In this document: piece after piece, positions 19,970-29,567 of the stretch
Numbering within the stretch: the first letter of the stretch is position 1
How the letters are laid out: every line of letters begins with the position of its first letter
DNA from: an uncultured Pelagibacteraceae bacterium
Lineage (GTDB): Bacteria; Pseudomonadota; Alphaproteobacteria; Pelagibacterales; Pelagibacteraceae
NCBI GenBank assembly: GCA_902581925.1
Contig: CACHQB010000002.1
Coordinates: 62,001 to 126,000, forward strand
DNA length: 64,000 nt
Direction: 5' to 3'
Program-made: the position numbers and the translations under genes
Notes under the pieces: generated by a model
Databases searched by the model: none
What the model was told of the DNA's origin: nothing
Seen by the model: the letters and a program-made list of their open reading frames with translations, nothing else

Positions 19970-22195
19970 CTAAAACAGAGGCTGATCTTTAAAAAAGTTT
20001 TTCATAGGTACAGGTCGTTGTTCTAAAATATATCTATAGACATTATAATTTTCCATTACACGCTGTACGTAATTTCTTGTTTCTCTAAATTTTATTAATT
20101 CAACCCAATCAACATAATCAACTTGTTTTTTTTGTGGATCTTTATTTATTTTTTTCCAATATTTAACTCTGTTGGGTCCAGCATTATACGCAGCGACTGC
20201 AAAAGGGTAGGCACCATCATATTGTAGAATTAAACCTGCAATATAATGTGAGCCTAAATTAATATTGTATTCCGGATCAGTGGTTAATCTTGATTTTGAA
20301 TAAGGAAGTTTGGCTTGTTTTGAAACTAATTTTGCTGTGTAGGGCATCAATTGCATTAATCCTTTCGCACCAGCATGACTATTAGCTTCTAAATCAAATT
20401 CACTTTCTTGTCTAATTATAGATAAGATCAAAGCACTTTCTGGAATTTTTCTTTTATTAATATATTTAGGAGTACTAATTATTGGGTAATTGTATTTATT
20501 ATGAAATCTTTTTTGATAAGACGCAATTTTTGAAACCTGAATAGCAAAGTCATATCTATTAATACTTGTAGCTAATTCTGCAGCCAAAACTTCACTACCT
20601 TTTGCTATATTATCATTAGCTAAATGTCTTAAAATATGTTTTGTATATTTATCTTTCTTTAATTCATCTAGAAGATAAGAAATTTTTACAAGCTCTTTAT
20701 TAAAAAATTGAATTCTATATTTTGGATCAATTTCCATATCTTTTTCTAACTCAAATTTTCCATTTGGATTTAATTTTAAAAAAGCTAGCTGACCATAGTA
20801 AGTAGTAAGATATTTTGTGGCTTCTCTGTACCAATTATTTGATTGCTCTCTTTCGCCTATTTTTTCATATGCTCTCCCAAGCCAATAAGCACCTCTAGAT
20901 AAACTTATTGGATAACTAACATTTTCATAAAAATTTTTAAAATGATCTTTAGCAGTCATTGGATCATTTAAAAAACTAAATGCTATCCATCCACTCATCC
21001 ATTCAGCAGCCGCATACTCAGATCCTTCAGTCATTCCATGATTGCTTGAAATTTTATATGCGATTTCATATTTCTTTTTATAAAGCAATGCTCTTGAGAT
21101 AATTTCTCTTTCTTTCCACCATTTATCAGGTCTAACTAAATATTCTTTATCATTTCTTATTTTCATTAAAATTTCTGTTGAAGAGTCTACACGTCCTTTT
21201 TTTCTTCTCCATTTCAATCGATCATAGTTTAATCCTGCATCATTTTTAAATTTTTCTGGAACATTCGCTATAGCTTGATCAACTCCATAGCCTTTACTCA
21301 TTAAAAGATATCTTGCATTATATAAAAGTTCATAATCCTTTGGCAGATACCTTATTAATCTTTGTAGATCCCAACGATCTCCGTTCCAAGCTAAATAATC
21401 AGCTCGTTTAATATAGTCATCTGCATTTAAATATTTTTTATATTTTTTTCTAAAATATTTTAATTCATTTTTGGATAAATCTGCAGTGATCCAACCTTCT
21501 TTAATCAGTCTTATACCTTTATTTTTGTCTCCAATTAAAATATGACTTTCCCCAAGTATCATTTTTCCATAACCACTTAATGGATCATTTTCTCCAAACC
21601 ATTTTATTATTTTTTTAGGTGAAACACTTTCTGTGGATAGTTTATGCTCAGCAAGATATTTAACTCTGCTTATTCTAGGATAATCTGAATTTTTATTTAA
21701 GAAAACTTGATAATCGTAAAAGGACGCCTGGTTACCTGACTTTAAAAGATGTCTCCATTGTATAAAATTATAAATAGAATTATCTTTTGCTTTTTTTGCT
21801 ATTTTAAGCGCAGATGACCATTTGCTTTTCTGCATTTCTGAAATGGCTTTTTTAGCTAACCCAAAGTCTTTTTTACTATAATATCTTGAAATCTTAATAT
21901 TCTTAGCTGTGTTAGTTCCAGCTATAGTTGGTTTTTTCTTCGGTATTTTAAAACTTAATTTTTTTTCTTTTAAAACCAACTCTTTTTTAACAATCACTTC
22001 TTCGATTTTAATTTCTTTGGTTTTCGTAGGCTTCTTTAATGGCTTAAGTATATTTATAGAAATTTTCTTTTGAATTTCTTCTTTACTTAAAACGGGTTTT
22101 TTTAAAGGTACAACCGAATTAATTTGAGCAAAGAGATTATTTGAAAATATTAGTATTGATACTGTGAAACCTAAAAATAATATTTTTTTGAGCAT
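19970..22195 (-). CDS. slt: Soluble lytic murein transglycosylase (Slt70-like)
   Basis: A 741-residue periplasmic enzyme with a signal peptide (hydrophobic core about residues 5-20, cleavage near NNLFAQ). A Lys/Pro-rich stretch follows, then a superhelical, TPR-like region, then the C-terminal SLT domain. The catalytic glutamate is E597 in SIIRQESEFD, followed by GAKGLMQLMPYTAK and AAYNAGPNRV. It cleaves peptidoglycan strands to 1,6-anhydro products. It is divergent from dapA across a 43-bp gap. Confidence 0.94.
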   Translation of the reverse strand: MLKKILFLGFTVSILIFSNNLFAQINSVVPLKKPVLSKEEIQKKISINILKPLKKPTKTKEIKIEEVIVKKELVLKEKKLSFKIPKKKPTIAGTNTAKNIKISRYYSKKDFGLAKKAISEMQKSKWSSALKIAKKAKDNSIYNFIQWRHLLKSGNQASFYDYQVFLNKNSDYPRISRVKYLAEHKLSTESVSPKKIIKWFGENDPLSGYGKMILGESHILIGDKNKGIRLIKEGWITADLSKNELKYFRKKYKKYLNADDYIKRADYLAWNGDRWDLQRLIRYLPKDYELLYNARYLLMSKGYGVDQAIANVPEKFKNDAGLNYDRLKWRRKKGRVDSSTEILMKIRNDKEYLVRPDKWWKEREIISRALLYKKKYEIAYKISSNHGMTEGSEYAAAEWMSGWIAFSFLNDPMTAKDHFKNFYENVSYPISLSRGAYWLGRAYEKIGEREQSNNWYREATKYLTTYYGQLAFLKLNPNGKFELEKDMEIDPKYRIQFFNKELVKISYLLDELKKDKYTKHILRHLANDNIAKGSEVLAAELATSINRYDFAIQVSKIASYQKRFHNKYNYPIISTPKYINKRKIPESALILSIIRQESEFDLEANSHAGAKGLMQLMPYTAKLVSKQAKLPYSKSRLTTDPEYNINLGSHYIAGLILQYDGAYPFAVAAYNAGPNRVKYWKKINKDPQKKQVDYVDWVELIKFRETRNYVQRVMENYNVYRYILEQRPVPMKNFFKDQPLF

Positions 22196-22224
22196 AATCT
22201 TTTAGTATATGAATCTTTAAACTA

Positions 22225-22233
22225 TGTTATAAG
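22225..22233 (+). promoter_or_regulatory. Extended -10 box for dapA
   Basis: TGTTATAAG (TG-N-TATAAG) lies only 5 nt before the dapA ATG. If used, transcription would start at or next to the start codon, giving a leaderless mRNA. No good -35 is visible. Three other genes in the window show the same arrangement. Confidence 0.4.
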
Positions 22234-22238
22234 TATTT

Positions 22239-23120
22239 ATGTTCAAAGGATCAAATGTTGCTTTAATTACACCATTTAAAAATAATGGTCTAGATGAGGA
22301 AGCATATATAAAATTAATCCATTTCCATATCGATAATGGTACTAATGGACTTGTGCCGGCTGGTACAACAGGTGAATCCCCCACATTAAGTCATGATGAG
22401 CATCAAAGAGTAATAGATTTATGTATAAAAGAAGGTAATGGAAAAATTCCAGTTATTGCTGGTACGGGTTCCAACTCAACTGAGGAGGCTATTTCTTTAA
22501 CCACACATGCAGAAAAAGCAGGAGCTAATGGAGCTTTGATAGTTACACCTTATTACAATAAACCAACTCAAGAAGGCTTGTATCAACATTATAAAGCAAT
22601 TAATGACAAGTGTGGCATTCCAATTATAATTTATAATATTCCTGGTAGATCTGTGATTGATATGTCAGTAGACACAATGGCTAGACTATATGAATTAAAA
22701 AATATTGTTGGTGTTAAAGACGCAACGGGTGATTTAGAAAGAGTTAATCAGACACTTGTAAAAATGGGTAAAGATTTTATTCAATTAACAGGTAATGATG
22801 ATAATGCTTTTGAATTTAATAAACGTGGTGGGGTAGGTACTATTAGTGTAACAGCTAATATTGCACCTAAACTTTGTTCAGATTTTCAAAAATTTTCCAA
22901 ATCAGACACTGATAACGAAATAAAAGAAGCAGAAAGATTAGATAAAATATTACAACCAGTACATCACTCAATGTTTGTTGAGAGCAATCCTAGTCCTGTA
23001 AAATATGCTGCAAAACTTTTAAGACTTTGTGATGACAATGTAAGACTACCGTTAGTAAAAGTAACAGACACAACAAAAGAAATTGTAAAAAAAGCTCTTC
23101 AGTCTGCTAATTTAATTTAA
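22239..23120 (+). CDS. dapA: 4-hydroxy-tetrahydrodipicolinate synthase
   Basis: A 293-residue enzyme condensing pyruvate with aspartate semialdehyde, the first step of the lysine/diaminopimelate branch. It has [16 protein letters not shown] near residue 40, the proton-relay Y132 in IYNIPGRS, and the Schiff-base lysine K160 in VGVKDATGD. The N-terminus [13 protein letters not shown] aligns directly with the family start, so the ATG is firm. The stop overlaps smpB by 1 bp. Confidence 0.97.
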   Translation: MFKGSNVALITPFKNNGLDEEAYIKLIHFHIDNGTNGLVPAGTTGESPTLSHDEHQRVIDLCIKEGNGKIPVIAGTGSNSTEEAISLTTHAEKAGANGALIVTPYYNKPTQEGLYQHYKAINDKCGIPIIIYNIPGRSVIDMSVDTMARLYELKNIVGVKDATGDLERVNQTLVKMGKDFIQLTGNDDNAFEFNKRGGVGTISVTANIAPKLCSDFQKFSKSDTDNEIKEAERLDKILQPVHHSMFVESNPSPVKYAAKLLRLCDDNVRLPLVKVTDTTKEIVKKALQSANLI

Positions 23121-23590
23121 TGAACAAAAAAACCAATCCTGGTTTGAAAATGATTTGTTTAAACAGAAAAGCTAGTTTTAACTATTTTTTTGAAGATATT
23201 TTTGAAGCTGGAATTGTTTTAAAGGGATCAGAAATTAAATCTGTAAGAGAGGGCAAAGTGAATATTGCCGAGTCTTACGCTGTTGAAAAGGGAGGTGAAA
23301 TTGTCTTAATTAATTCACATATATCTCCATACAAGCAAGCCAGTTACTCTAATCATAACCCAACAGATGATAGAAAATTGCTTCTTAATAAAAAAGAAAT
23401 AAATAAATTGATAGGTAAAATGCAAAGAGATGGTTTCACATTAGTTCCAACAAAAATGTATTTTAAAAAAGGAAAAGCTAAAATAGAACTAGCTGTTGCA
23501 AAAGGGAAAAAGCAATATGATAAAAGAGCAACAAAAAAAAGTAGAGATTGGAACCGTGAAAAGGCAAGATATATTAGAAAATCAAGCTAA
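23120..23590 (+). CDS. smpB: SsrA-binding protein SmpB
   Basis: A 156-residue trans-translation factor that binds tmRNA to rescue stalled ribosomes. Motifs are [35 protein letters not shown] and the basic tail [14 protein letters not shown]. It is coupled to dapA by a 1-bp overlap, and its 3' end overlaps folK. No tmRNA gene was recognised in this window. Confidence 0.97.
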   Translation: MNKKTNPGLKMICLNRKASFNYFFEDIFEAGIVLKGSEIKSVREGKVNIAESYAVEKGGEIVLINSHISPYKQASYSNHNPTDDRKLLLNKKEINKLIGKMQRDGFTLVPTKMYFKKGKAKIELAVAKGKKQYDKRATKKSRDWNREKARYIRKSS

Positions 23591-24074
23591 AATTGTTTTT
23601 TTAGGAATAGGTTCAAATTTAGGTTCGAGAAAAACAAATATAGAAAAAGCAAAATTTTTATTAGCAGAATATAACTTGGATTTTCTTTCGGTATCAAGTT
23701 ATTATGAAACCCCTTCCTGGCCAGATCCGAGAAAACCCAGGTTCTTAAATATAATTTTAAAATTAAAATGCTATTACAGTCCTCAAGAACTATTAAAAAT
23801 TTGTAAGACTATAGAAATTCAATTAGGTAGAAAAAAAGCAAAAAAAAATGCTCCTCGTACATGCGATTTAGATATAATCGATTTTAATAAATTCGTATCA
23901 ACAAAAAATTCTAAAATTAATTTGCCTCACAAAATGATGCACAAAAGAAACTTCGTATTGTTTCCATTATTTGAGATTCAAAAGAATTGGATCCATCCTT
24001 ATAAACAAATTGATGTTAAAACCTTGATTTCTCTACTTCCTGATAGAGACATTAGATCTATTAAACAAATTTGA
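23556..24074 (+). CDS. folK: 2-amino-4-hydroxy-6-hydroxymethyldihydropteridine pyrophosphokinase
   Basis: HPPK of folate synthesis, transferring pyrophosphate from ATP to the pterin. Family motifs are [40 protein letters not shown] and [13 protein letters not shown] (metal and substrate acidic residues). The start is uncertain: a GTG 13 codons before the GIGSNLG motif is used here (172 residues), while an ATG 13 codons further upstream is possible. Either way it overlaps smpB by 35-74 bp in another frame. In many alphaproteobacteria rpoZ follows; here spoT does. Confidence 0.88.
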   Translation: MKRQDILENQAKIVFLGIGSNLGSRKTNIEKAKFLLAEYNLDFLSVSSYYETPSWPDPRKPRFLNIILKLKCYYSPQELLKICKTIEIQLGRKKAKKNAPRTCDLDIIDFNKFVSTKNSKINLPHKMMHKRNFVLFPLFEIQKNWIHPYKQIDVKTLISLLPDRDIRSIKQI

Positions 24075-24079
24075 TTTAG

Positions 24080-24088
24080 TGGTATAAT
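24080..24088 (+). promoter_or_regulatory. Extended -10 box for spoT
   Basis: TGGTATAAT is a perfect extended -10 (TG-N-TATAAT), 7 nt before the spoT ATG and inside the 21-bp folK-spoT spacer. It predicts a start site at the ATG itself, so a leaderless message. No convincing -35 hexamer lies 17 bp upstream, which extended -10 promoters do not need. Confidence 0.5.
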
Positions 24089-24095
24089 ATAGATT

Positions 24096-25841
24096 ATGCT
24101 TAATTCAAATGAACTTATAAATAAAGTTAAGAATTATAATAAATTTCTTAATCCTGAAAAATTGGATAAAGCATATAATTTTGCTGTTAAAGCACATAAG
24201 AGTCAAAAAAGAGCTTCGGGTGATCCTTATTCTGTTCACCCAATTGAGGTTGCAAATATTTTAACTGAATTAAAATTAGATAGCGCGACAATTACAACAG
24301 GCCTATTGCATGACACAATAGAAGATACTTTTGCTACGTATGAGACTATCAAACAAGAATTTGGAGATGAGGTTGCTGATTTAGTAGATGGTGTAACTAA
24401 AATTTCAGCATTTGAAAATTCAGCCGGAGCTAATTCTAAAGTTGAGAATTTCAGAAAATTAATTTTAGCAACATCAAAAGACATCAGAGTTCTGTTAGTA
24501 AAAATTGCTGATCGACTACATAATATGAGGACTATTAAAGCAATTACAAAAGAAGAAAAAAGAAAAAGGATAGCTCAAGAAACTATGGAAATTTATGCCC
24601 CATTAGCTGATAGAATGGGAATGCACAGAATAAGAGATGAACTTGAGGATTTATCTTTTGAAATTTTAAATAATGATGCAAGAAAATTAATAAAAAAAAG
24701 ACTTGATGAAATAAAATTGGATAGAAAAGATTTATTTGAAGAACAATCTTTTGAGTTAAGTGAAATATTAAATGATAATGAGATTAATGCCGAGATTCAT
24801 GGAAGAGAAAAAACACCTTTTTCAATTTGGAGAAAAGTTCAAAAAAAAAGAGTCTCACTTGAGCAAATAACAGACATTATTGGATTTAGGATAATTTTAA
24901 AAAACGTAGACAATTGTTACAAAACTCTTGGGATTTTTCATAAAAAATGGAATTGTATACCGGGAAAATTTAAAGATTATATTTCATCTCCAAAAATCAA
25001 TGGTTATAAATCTATTCATACTTCTGTAATTGGTTCAAATAAAAAACCAATAGAAATTCAAATTAGAACACATGAAATGCATGAATTTGCAGAAAGAGGT
25101 ATTGCATCTCATTGGCAGTATAAATCTTCTGAAAAATTTAATTCTTTAAGTTGGAAGGAGTATGATTGGTTAAAAGATCTTGTTGAGATTATAGAAAAAA
25201 ATGAAAACCCTGAAGATTCATATGAGTATACAAAACTACAAATGTTTCAAGAAAACGTATTTTGTTTTACACCAAAAGGTTCAGTTATAAAATTACCTAA
25301 AGACGCAACTGCTATAGATTTTGCATATGCTGTTCATACTAAAATTGGTAATTCAGCAGTTGGATGTGAAATTAATGGAAACAAAAGTGAATTACAAACT
25401 ATTTTAAGAAATGGTGATCGAGTAAATATTATAACATCTAAAAATAACTCACCGTCACTTCACTGGATACCAACAACTAAAACAGGCAAAGCTAGAGCAG
25501 CAATAAGAAGATATTGGCATGATAAAGGAGAGCAAAAAGAAGAAAAAACAAAAAAATATAATACCACTCTCTGGATGTCATTGCCTGATAAGCCAGGTCA
25601 GTTAGGAGATATAAGCTCTCTGATTGGAAGTCATAAATTAAATATATCTAGTTTGGAAATGGTTGGTAAAAATCCTAATTATATTAATTTTAAATTTAAA
25701 TTAATTATTAGAAATCTTAAGAATTTTACTAATTTTATTGCAGAGCTAAAACAAAAGAGTATAAAATTTAAGATAATTAGACACGAAGAAAAAAGAAATG
25801 CTTTCACACAAAAAATCCTTAAATATTTTAAAAAAAACTAA
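24096..25841 (+). CDS. spoT: Bifunctional (p)ppGpp synthetase/hydrolase (RSH), C-terminally shortened
   Basis: A 581-residue RelA/SpoT homologue that makes and degrades the stringent alarmone. The HD hydrolase domain has H48 (SVHP) and H72-D73 (LLHDTIEDT). The synthetase domain has GREKTPFSIWRKVQ, FKDYISSPKINGYKSIHT and EIQIRTHEMHEFAE. A TGS domain (about residues 388-450, VFCFTPKGSVIKL) is followed after only a short linker by an ACT-like end (WMSLPDKPGQLGD). Typical RSH enzymes are ~700-740 residues, so the helical and zinc-finger parts between TGS and ACT appear to be missing. pyrE starts inside its 3' end. Confidence 0.93.
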   Translation: MLNSNELINKVKNYNKFLNPEKLDKAYNFAVKAHKSQKRASGDPYSVHPIEVANILTELKLDSATITTGLLHDTIEDTFATYETIKQEFGDEVADLVDGVTKISAFENSAGANSKVENFRKLILATSKDIRVLLVKIADRLHNMRTIKAITKEEKRKRIAQETMEIYAPLADRMGMHRIRDELEDLSFEILNNDARKLIKKRLDEIKLDRKDLFEEQSFELSEILNDNEINAEIHGREKTPFSIWRKVQKKRVSLEQITDIIGFRIILKNVDNCYKTLGIFHKKWNCIPGKFKDYISSPKINGYKSIHTSVIGSNKKPIEIQIRTHEMHEFAERGIASHWQYKSSEKFNSLSWKEYDWLKDLVEIIEKNENPEDSYEYTKLQMFQENVFCFTPKGSVIKLPKDATAIDFAYAVHTKIGNSAVGCEINGNKSELQTILRNGDRVNIITSKNNSPSLHWIPTTKTGKARAAIRRYWHDKGEQKEEKTKKYNTTLWMSLPDKPGQLGDISSLIGSHKLNISSLEMVGKNPNYINFKFKLIIRNLKNFTNFIAELKQKSIKFKIIRHEEKRNAFTQKILKYFKKN

Positions 25842-26385
25842 TGCATTATTAGAAGGTCACTTTGTACTATCCTCAGGTCTACATTCTTCAAAATATATTC
25901 AGTGCGCAAAACTTTTAAGTTTTCCTAATTTAGCTGATAAAATTTGTAAATCTTTAGCAAATAAAATTAAAAAAAAATTTAAAAAAATTGATTTAATACT
26001 AGCGCCTGCAATGGGAGGAGTAATTATTGGATATGAAATTGGAAAATTGCTAAAAAAAGAAACAATTTTTTGTGAAAGAGTAAATGGTAAATTTACTCTC
26101 AGAAGAGGATTCAATATTAAAAAAGGTGCAAGAGTATTAATTATAGAAGATGTGATCACTACAGGAAAATCAAGTTTAGAATGTGTAAAGTTAATTAAAA
26201 AATCAAAAGCAAAATTAATTGGATTTGCATCTATTATAGATCGATCAACCAAACAATCTTTAAAAATAAAAACTGGAATAACATCTCATTTAAAAATAGA
26301 AGTTCCAACTTATAAAGCAAATAAATTACCACCAGAACTTAACTCAATACCAATAACAACTCCAGGAAGTAGATTTATTAAGTGA
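25798..26385 (+). CDS. pyrE: Orotate phosphoribosyltransferase
   Basis: A 195-residue enzyme making orotidine monophosphate from orotate and PRPP. It has the N-terminal LLEGHFVLSSGLHSSKYIQC, the AMGG substrate loop (APAMGGVIIG) and the PRPP motif VLIIEDVITTGKSS near residue 116. The ATG lies inside spoT (44-bp overlap) and is preceded by a purine-rich stretch. This is the second pyrimidine gene in the window besides pyrB. Confidence 0.95.
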   Translation: MLSHKKSLNILKKTNALLEGHFVLSSGLHSSKYIQCAKLLSFPNLADKICKSLANKIKKKFKKIDLILAPAMGGVIIGYEIGKLLKKETIFCERVNGKFTLRRGFNIKKGARVLIIEDVITTGKSSLECVKLIKKSKAKLIGFASIIDRSTKQSLKIKTGITSHLKIEVPTYKANKLPPELNSIPITTPGSRFIK

Positions 26386-27101
26386 AGAGGTTAGGTGTAA
26401 ATATAGATCATGTTGCAACTTTACGAAACGCTCGTGGAGAAAAACACCCTGATCCAGTAAATGCAGCCAAAAAAGTCATTAGTTATGGAGCTGATTCAGT
26501 AACAATTCATTTAAGAGAAGATAGAAGACATATAAATGATTTAGATGCAAAAAAAATATGTGGTTTAAAAAATGTTCTTGTAAACCTTGAAATTTCTATG
26601 AATAAAGAAATTGTTAATAAAGCACTTAAGATAAAACCAAGTTTTATTTGTTTAGTTCCAGAAAATAGAAAAGAAATTACTACTGAGGGAGGTTTAAATA
26701 TAAAAAATAATCATAATAAATTAGAGAAAATAATTAAAAAATTTAAAAAAGCAAAGATAAGAACAAGTTTATTCATCAATCCATCTCCAATTGATATTAT
26801 ACTTGCTAAAAAATTAAATGCTGATTGCATTGAGATACATACTGGAAAATTAGCAAACCTAGTTAAATCAAAAAAAAATTATACTAGTGAATTAAGCAGA
26901 ATTAAAAAAAGTGCAAAATTAGCATCAAGTTTAAATTTAGAAGTTCATGCTGGTCATGGTTTAGACTATAAAACCACCAAAATGTTAACAAAAATAATAG
27001 ATATTGAGGAGTATAATATTGGACATTTTATAATTGGAGAGTCAATATTTGATGGACTTTCAAAAGTAATTAAAAACTTTAAAAAAATTATAAAAAAATA
27101 A
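26382..27101 (+). CDS. pdxJ: Pyridoxine 5'-phosphate synthase
   Basis: A 239-residue TIM-barrel enzyme making pyridoxine 5'-phosphate from deoxyxylulose 5-phosphate and aminoacetone 3-phosphate. Motifs are LGVNIDHVATLRNARG at the start, DSVTIHLREDRRHI near residue 37, CLVPENRKEITTEGG and EVHAGHGLDY, ending with HFIIGESIFDGL. The start is GTG in a GTGA overlap with the pyrE stop. Confidence 0.96.
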   Translation: MKRLGVNIDHVATLRNARGEKHPDPVNAAKKVISYGADSVTIHLREDRRHINDLDAKKICGLKNVLVNLEISMNKEIVNKALKIKPSFICLVPENRKEITTEGGLNIKNNHNKLEKIIKKFKKAKIRTSLFINPSPIDIILAKKLNADCIEIHTGKLANLVKSKKNYTSELSRIKKSAKLASSLNLEVHAGHGLDYKTTKMLTKIIDIEEYNIGHFIIGESIFDGLSKVIKNFKKIIKK

Positions 27102-27488
27102 ATGAAAATTCTAGGTATAGGAGTAGATATTGTTGAAAATAAAAGAATTCAAAAATCGATTAAAAATCCTTTATTTAAAAAAAGAATTTACTCATCTAAA
27201 GAATTGAAGCAATCTAATAATGTAAACAATAAAGTAGCTTATTTTTCGAAGAGATTTGCTGCAAAAGAAGCATTTTCTAAAGCTCTTGGCATAGGTTTTC
27301 GTATGAATTTAAATTTTAAAGATATAGAAGTTGTTAATAACAAAATGGGAAAACCTTATTATGTTAAAAACAAAAAAATTACAAAAATCATTCAAAAGAA
27401 CTTTAAAATCAAAAATTTTAAATGTTTTCTATCAATTTCTGATGAAAAAAATTACTCAACTGCATTTGCAATTATTCAGACATCATGA
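27102..27488 (+). CDS. acpS: Holo-[acyl-carrier-protein] synthase
   Basis: A 128-residue phosphopantetheinyl transferase that activates acyl carrier protein. The Mg-binding acidic residues are in GIGVDIVENKRI (D9) and RFAAKEAFSKALG. It directly abuts pdxJ and overlaps lepB by 4 bp (ATGA), as in the conserved alphaproteobacterial pdxJ-acpS-lepB order. Confidence 0.95.
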   Translation: MKILGIGVDIVENKRIQKSIKNPLFKKRIYSSKELKQSNNVNNKVAYFSKRFAAKEAFSKALGIGFRMNLNFKDIEVVNNKMGKPYYVKNKKITKIIQKNFKIKNFKCFLSISDEKNYSTAFAIIQTS

Positions 27489-28222
27489 AATTAGATAAAA
27501 ATTTTTTTTTGGAAAATATAAAAACTTTAATTTATGCATTAATCATTGCAGTTATAATTAGATCGCTTTTAGTACAACCATTTTATATTCCATCGTCATC
27601 AATGGAACCTACTTTATTAGTAGGTGACAGGTTGTTTGTAACAAAATATACATATGGATATAGCAAACATTCATTTCCTTTTAGCCCTCCAATATTAAAC
27701 AAAAGAATTATGTTTAGTAGCCCAGAAAGAGGCGATGTAATTGTGTTCAAAACACCAGCAGATAATCGAACAGACTATATTAAGAGACTAATCGGTCTAC
27801 CTGGTGATAAAATTCAATTTATAGATTCTAATTTATATTTAAACAATGCTGAAATTCTTAAATCTAAAATTAAAAATAAAGCAATTATTTTTTGTGGAGA
27901 CAAAAGTATTGATGTTTATAGATTTGAAGAAAAACTTTCAAATGGTAAAAAATTTCATACTGTTTATTTGAAAAATTATACCTATCAAAATTCGGATGTG
28001 TTTACCGTACCAAAAGATCATTATTTCTTTTTAGGCGACAACAGGGATTGTTCTAAAGACAGTAGATACTTGACCAGTGTTGGATATGTACATAAAGATA
28101 ATTTAGTAGGAAAAGCTCAATTTATATTTTTCTCTTCTGATAAAAAAAAAGGAAGTTTTATACAATTTTGGAAATGGCATAAGTCAATAAGATTTAATAG
28201 AACATTTAATAAAATTAATTAA
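27485..28222 (+). CDS. lepB: Signal peptidase I
   Basis: A 245-residue membrane-anchored serine protease that removes signal peptides from exported proteins. One N-terminal transmembrane helix spans about residues 13-31. The catalytic serine is S39 in IPSSSMEPTL and the general-base lysine is K100 in DYIKRLIGLPGD. The conserved GDNRDCSKDSR box is near residue 180. It overlaps rnc by 1 bp. Confidence 0.96.
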   Translation: MKLDKNFFLENIKTLIYALIIAVIIRSLLVQPFYIPSSSMEPTLLVGDRLFVTKYTYGYSKHSFPFSPPILNKRIMFSSPERGDVIVFKTPADNRTDYIKRLIGLPGDKIQFIDSNLYLNNAEILKSKIKNKAIIFCGDKSIDVYRFEEKLSNGKKFHTVYLKNYTYQNSDVFTVPKDHYFFLGDNRDCSKDSRYLTSVGYVHKDNLVGKAQFIFFSSDKKKGSFIQFWKWHKSIRFNRTFNKIN

Positions 28223-28890
28223 TGAAAATTAACTATCAGAGTTTAGAAAAAAAAATTGATTTGAAATTTAAAAATAAAGATCTACTCATCCAGGCCCTTA
28301 CACATAAAAGCTTTAATCCAAATGAAAATAATGAAAAGATAGAGTTTCTAGGTGATAGAGTTCTTGGTTTAGTAATAGCAAAAAAACTTTTAGAAATTTA
28401 TCCAGAGGAAAAAGAAGGTATTCTTGATAAAAAATTTGCATCGTTAGTGAATAAAAATACATGTTTGGATATAGCAAAAAAAATTAATTTATCTAATTAT
28501 GTTAAAACATTTAATTCAAATAATAAAAAAATAAAAATTGAGGATAAAATTATGTCTGATAGCTGTGAGGCATTAATTGGTGCTGTATATCTTGATAAAG
28601 GTTTTACAATCGCTGAAAAAACAATTTTAAACCTGTGGAAAGAACATATAGAAAAAAGTATAGTAACCGAAATAGACGCAAAAACAAAGTTGCAGGAATT
28701 AACTTTAAAAAAATTTAAAAAATTACCTACTTATAAATTAATTTCGAATATAGGTCCAAGGCACAAACCTATATTTAAAGTCGGAGTAAAATTACCTAAT
28801 ACAAAATATTTTATAGCTACTGGTAAATCAAAGAAAGAAGCTGAACAAAATGCCGCTGTAGAATGCTTAAAAAATACAAATAAAAAATGA
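28222..28890 (+). CDS. rnc: Ribonuclease III
   Basis: A 222-residue endonuclease that cuts double-stranded RNA, including rRNA precursors. The signature EKIEFLGDRVLG carries E38, E41 and D45; D113 and E116 complete the metal site. A double-stranded-RNA-binding domain follows (DAKTKLQELTLKK to QNAAVECL). In related genomes era usually follows; here recO follows directly, with an ATGA overlap. Confidence 0.96.
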   Translation: MKINYQSLEKKIDLKFKNKDLLIQALTHKSFNPNENNEKIEFLGDRVLGLVIAKKLLEIYPEEKEGILDKKFASLVNKNTCLDIAKKINLSNYVKTFNSNNKKIKIEDKIMSDSCEALIGAVYLDKGFTIAEKTILNLWKEHIEKSIVTEIDAKTKLQELTLKKFKKLPTYKLISNIGPRHKPIFKVGVKLPNTKYFIATGKSKKEAEQNAAVECLKNTNKK

Positions 28891-29567
28891 ATTGGTCAGA
28901 CGAGGGATTTTTAATAAGTAAAACAAGATATAATGAAAATTCATTAATTGCCGAATTATTCACAAAAGATAAAGGAAAGATATCTGGAATTATATTTGGT
29001 GGTACTTCAAGAAAAATTAAAAATTATCTTCAAATCGGTAACAAACTTCATGTTAATTACAATTCTAAAAATGAAAACAGAATAGGTTATTTTAAAATTG
29101 AAATTTTAAATGCCTATACTCCACTATATTTTGATCATAAACAAAAGTTGTCTTGCATTACATCCGCAATGAATTTGATTAAAATATTAACTGCAGAGTC
29201 TCAATCTAATGATAAAGTTTATTTTATAATTAAAAATTTTTTTTTAATATTAAAAGAAAAAGATTGGTTAAAAAAATACATATTTTGGGAATTGGAGTTA
29301 CTAAAAATATTAGGATATGACTTAGCGCTTGAAAATTTAGTTGAAAAAGATTTAGAAGGTAACAAAACTGTATATTACGCTAGTTCTTTAAATGAAAAAA
29401 AATATGTACCAAATTTTTTGATTGAAAAAGAGATAGAAGTTAACGATCTCGCTACTTTATTGAACGGTTTGAAATTAGTAGGTGATTATTTGGATAAAAC
29501 CATATTAAGACCAAATAATTTAAATTATCCAAATAGTAGGTTGCTATTCTTAAATACGTTAAAATAA
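28887..29567 (+). CDS. recO: DNA repair protein RecO
   Basis: A 226-residue RecF-pathway mediator that helps load RecA. The N-terminal OB fold starts with WSDEGFLISKTRYNENSLIAELFT and contains GKISGIIFGGTSRK; a helical domain follows. The usual C-terminal Cys-rich zinc knuckle is not evident. It overlaps rnc by 4 bp and abuts the convergent hemB with no gap. Confidence 0.92.
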   Translation: MNWSDEGFLISKTRYNENSLIAELFTKDKGKISGIIFGGTSRKIKNYLQIGNKLHVNYNSKNENRIGYFKIEILNAYTPLYFDHKQKLSCITSAMNLIKILTAESQSNDKVYFIIKNFFLILKEKDWLKKYIFWELELLKILGYDLALENLVEKDLEGNKTVYYASSLNEKKYVPNFLIEKEIEVNDLATLLNGLKLVGDYLDKTILRPNNLNYPNSRLLFLNTLK

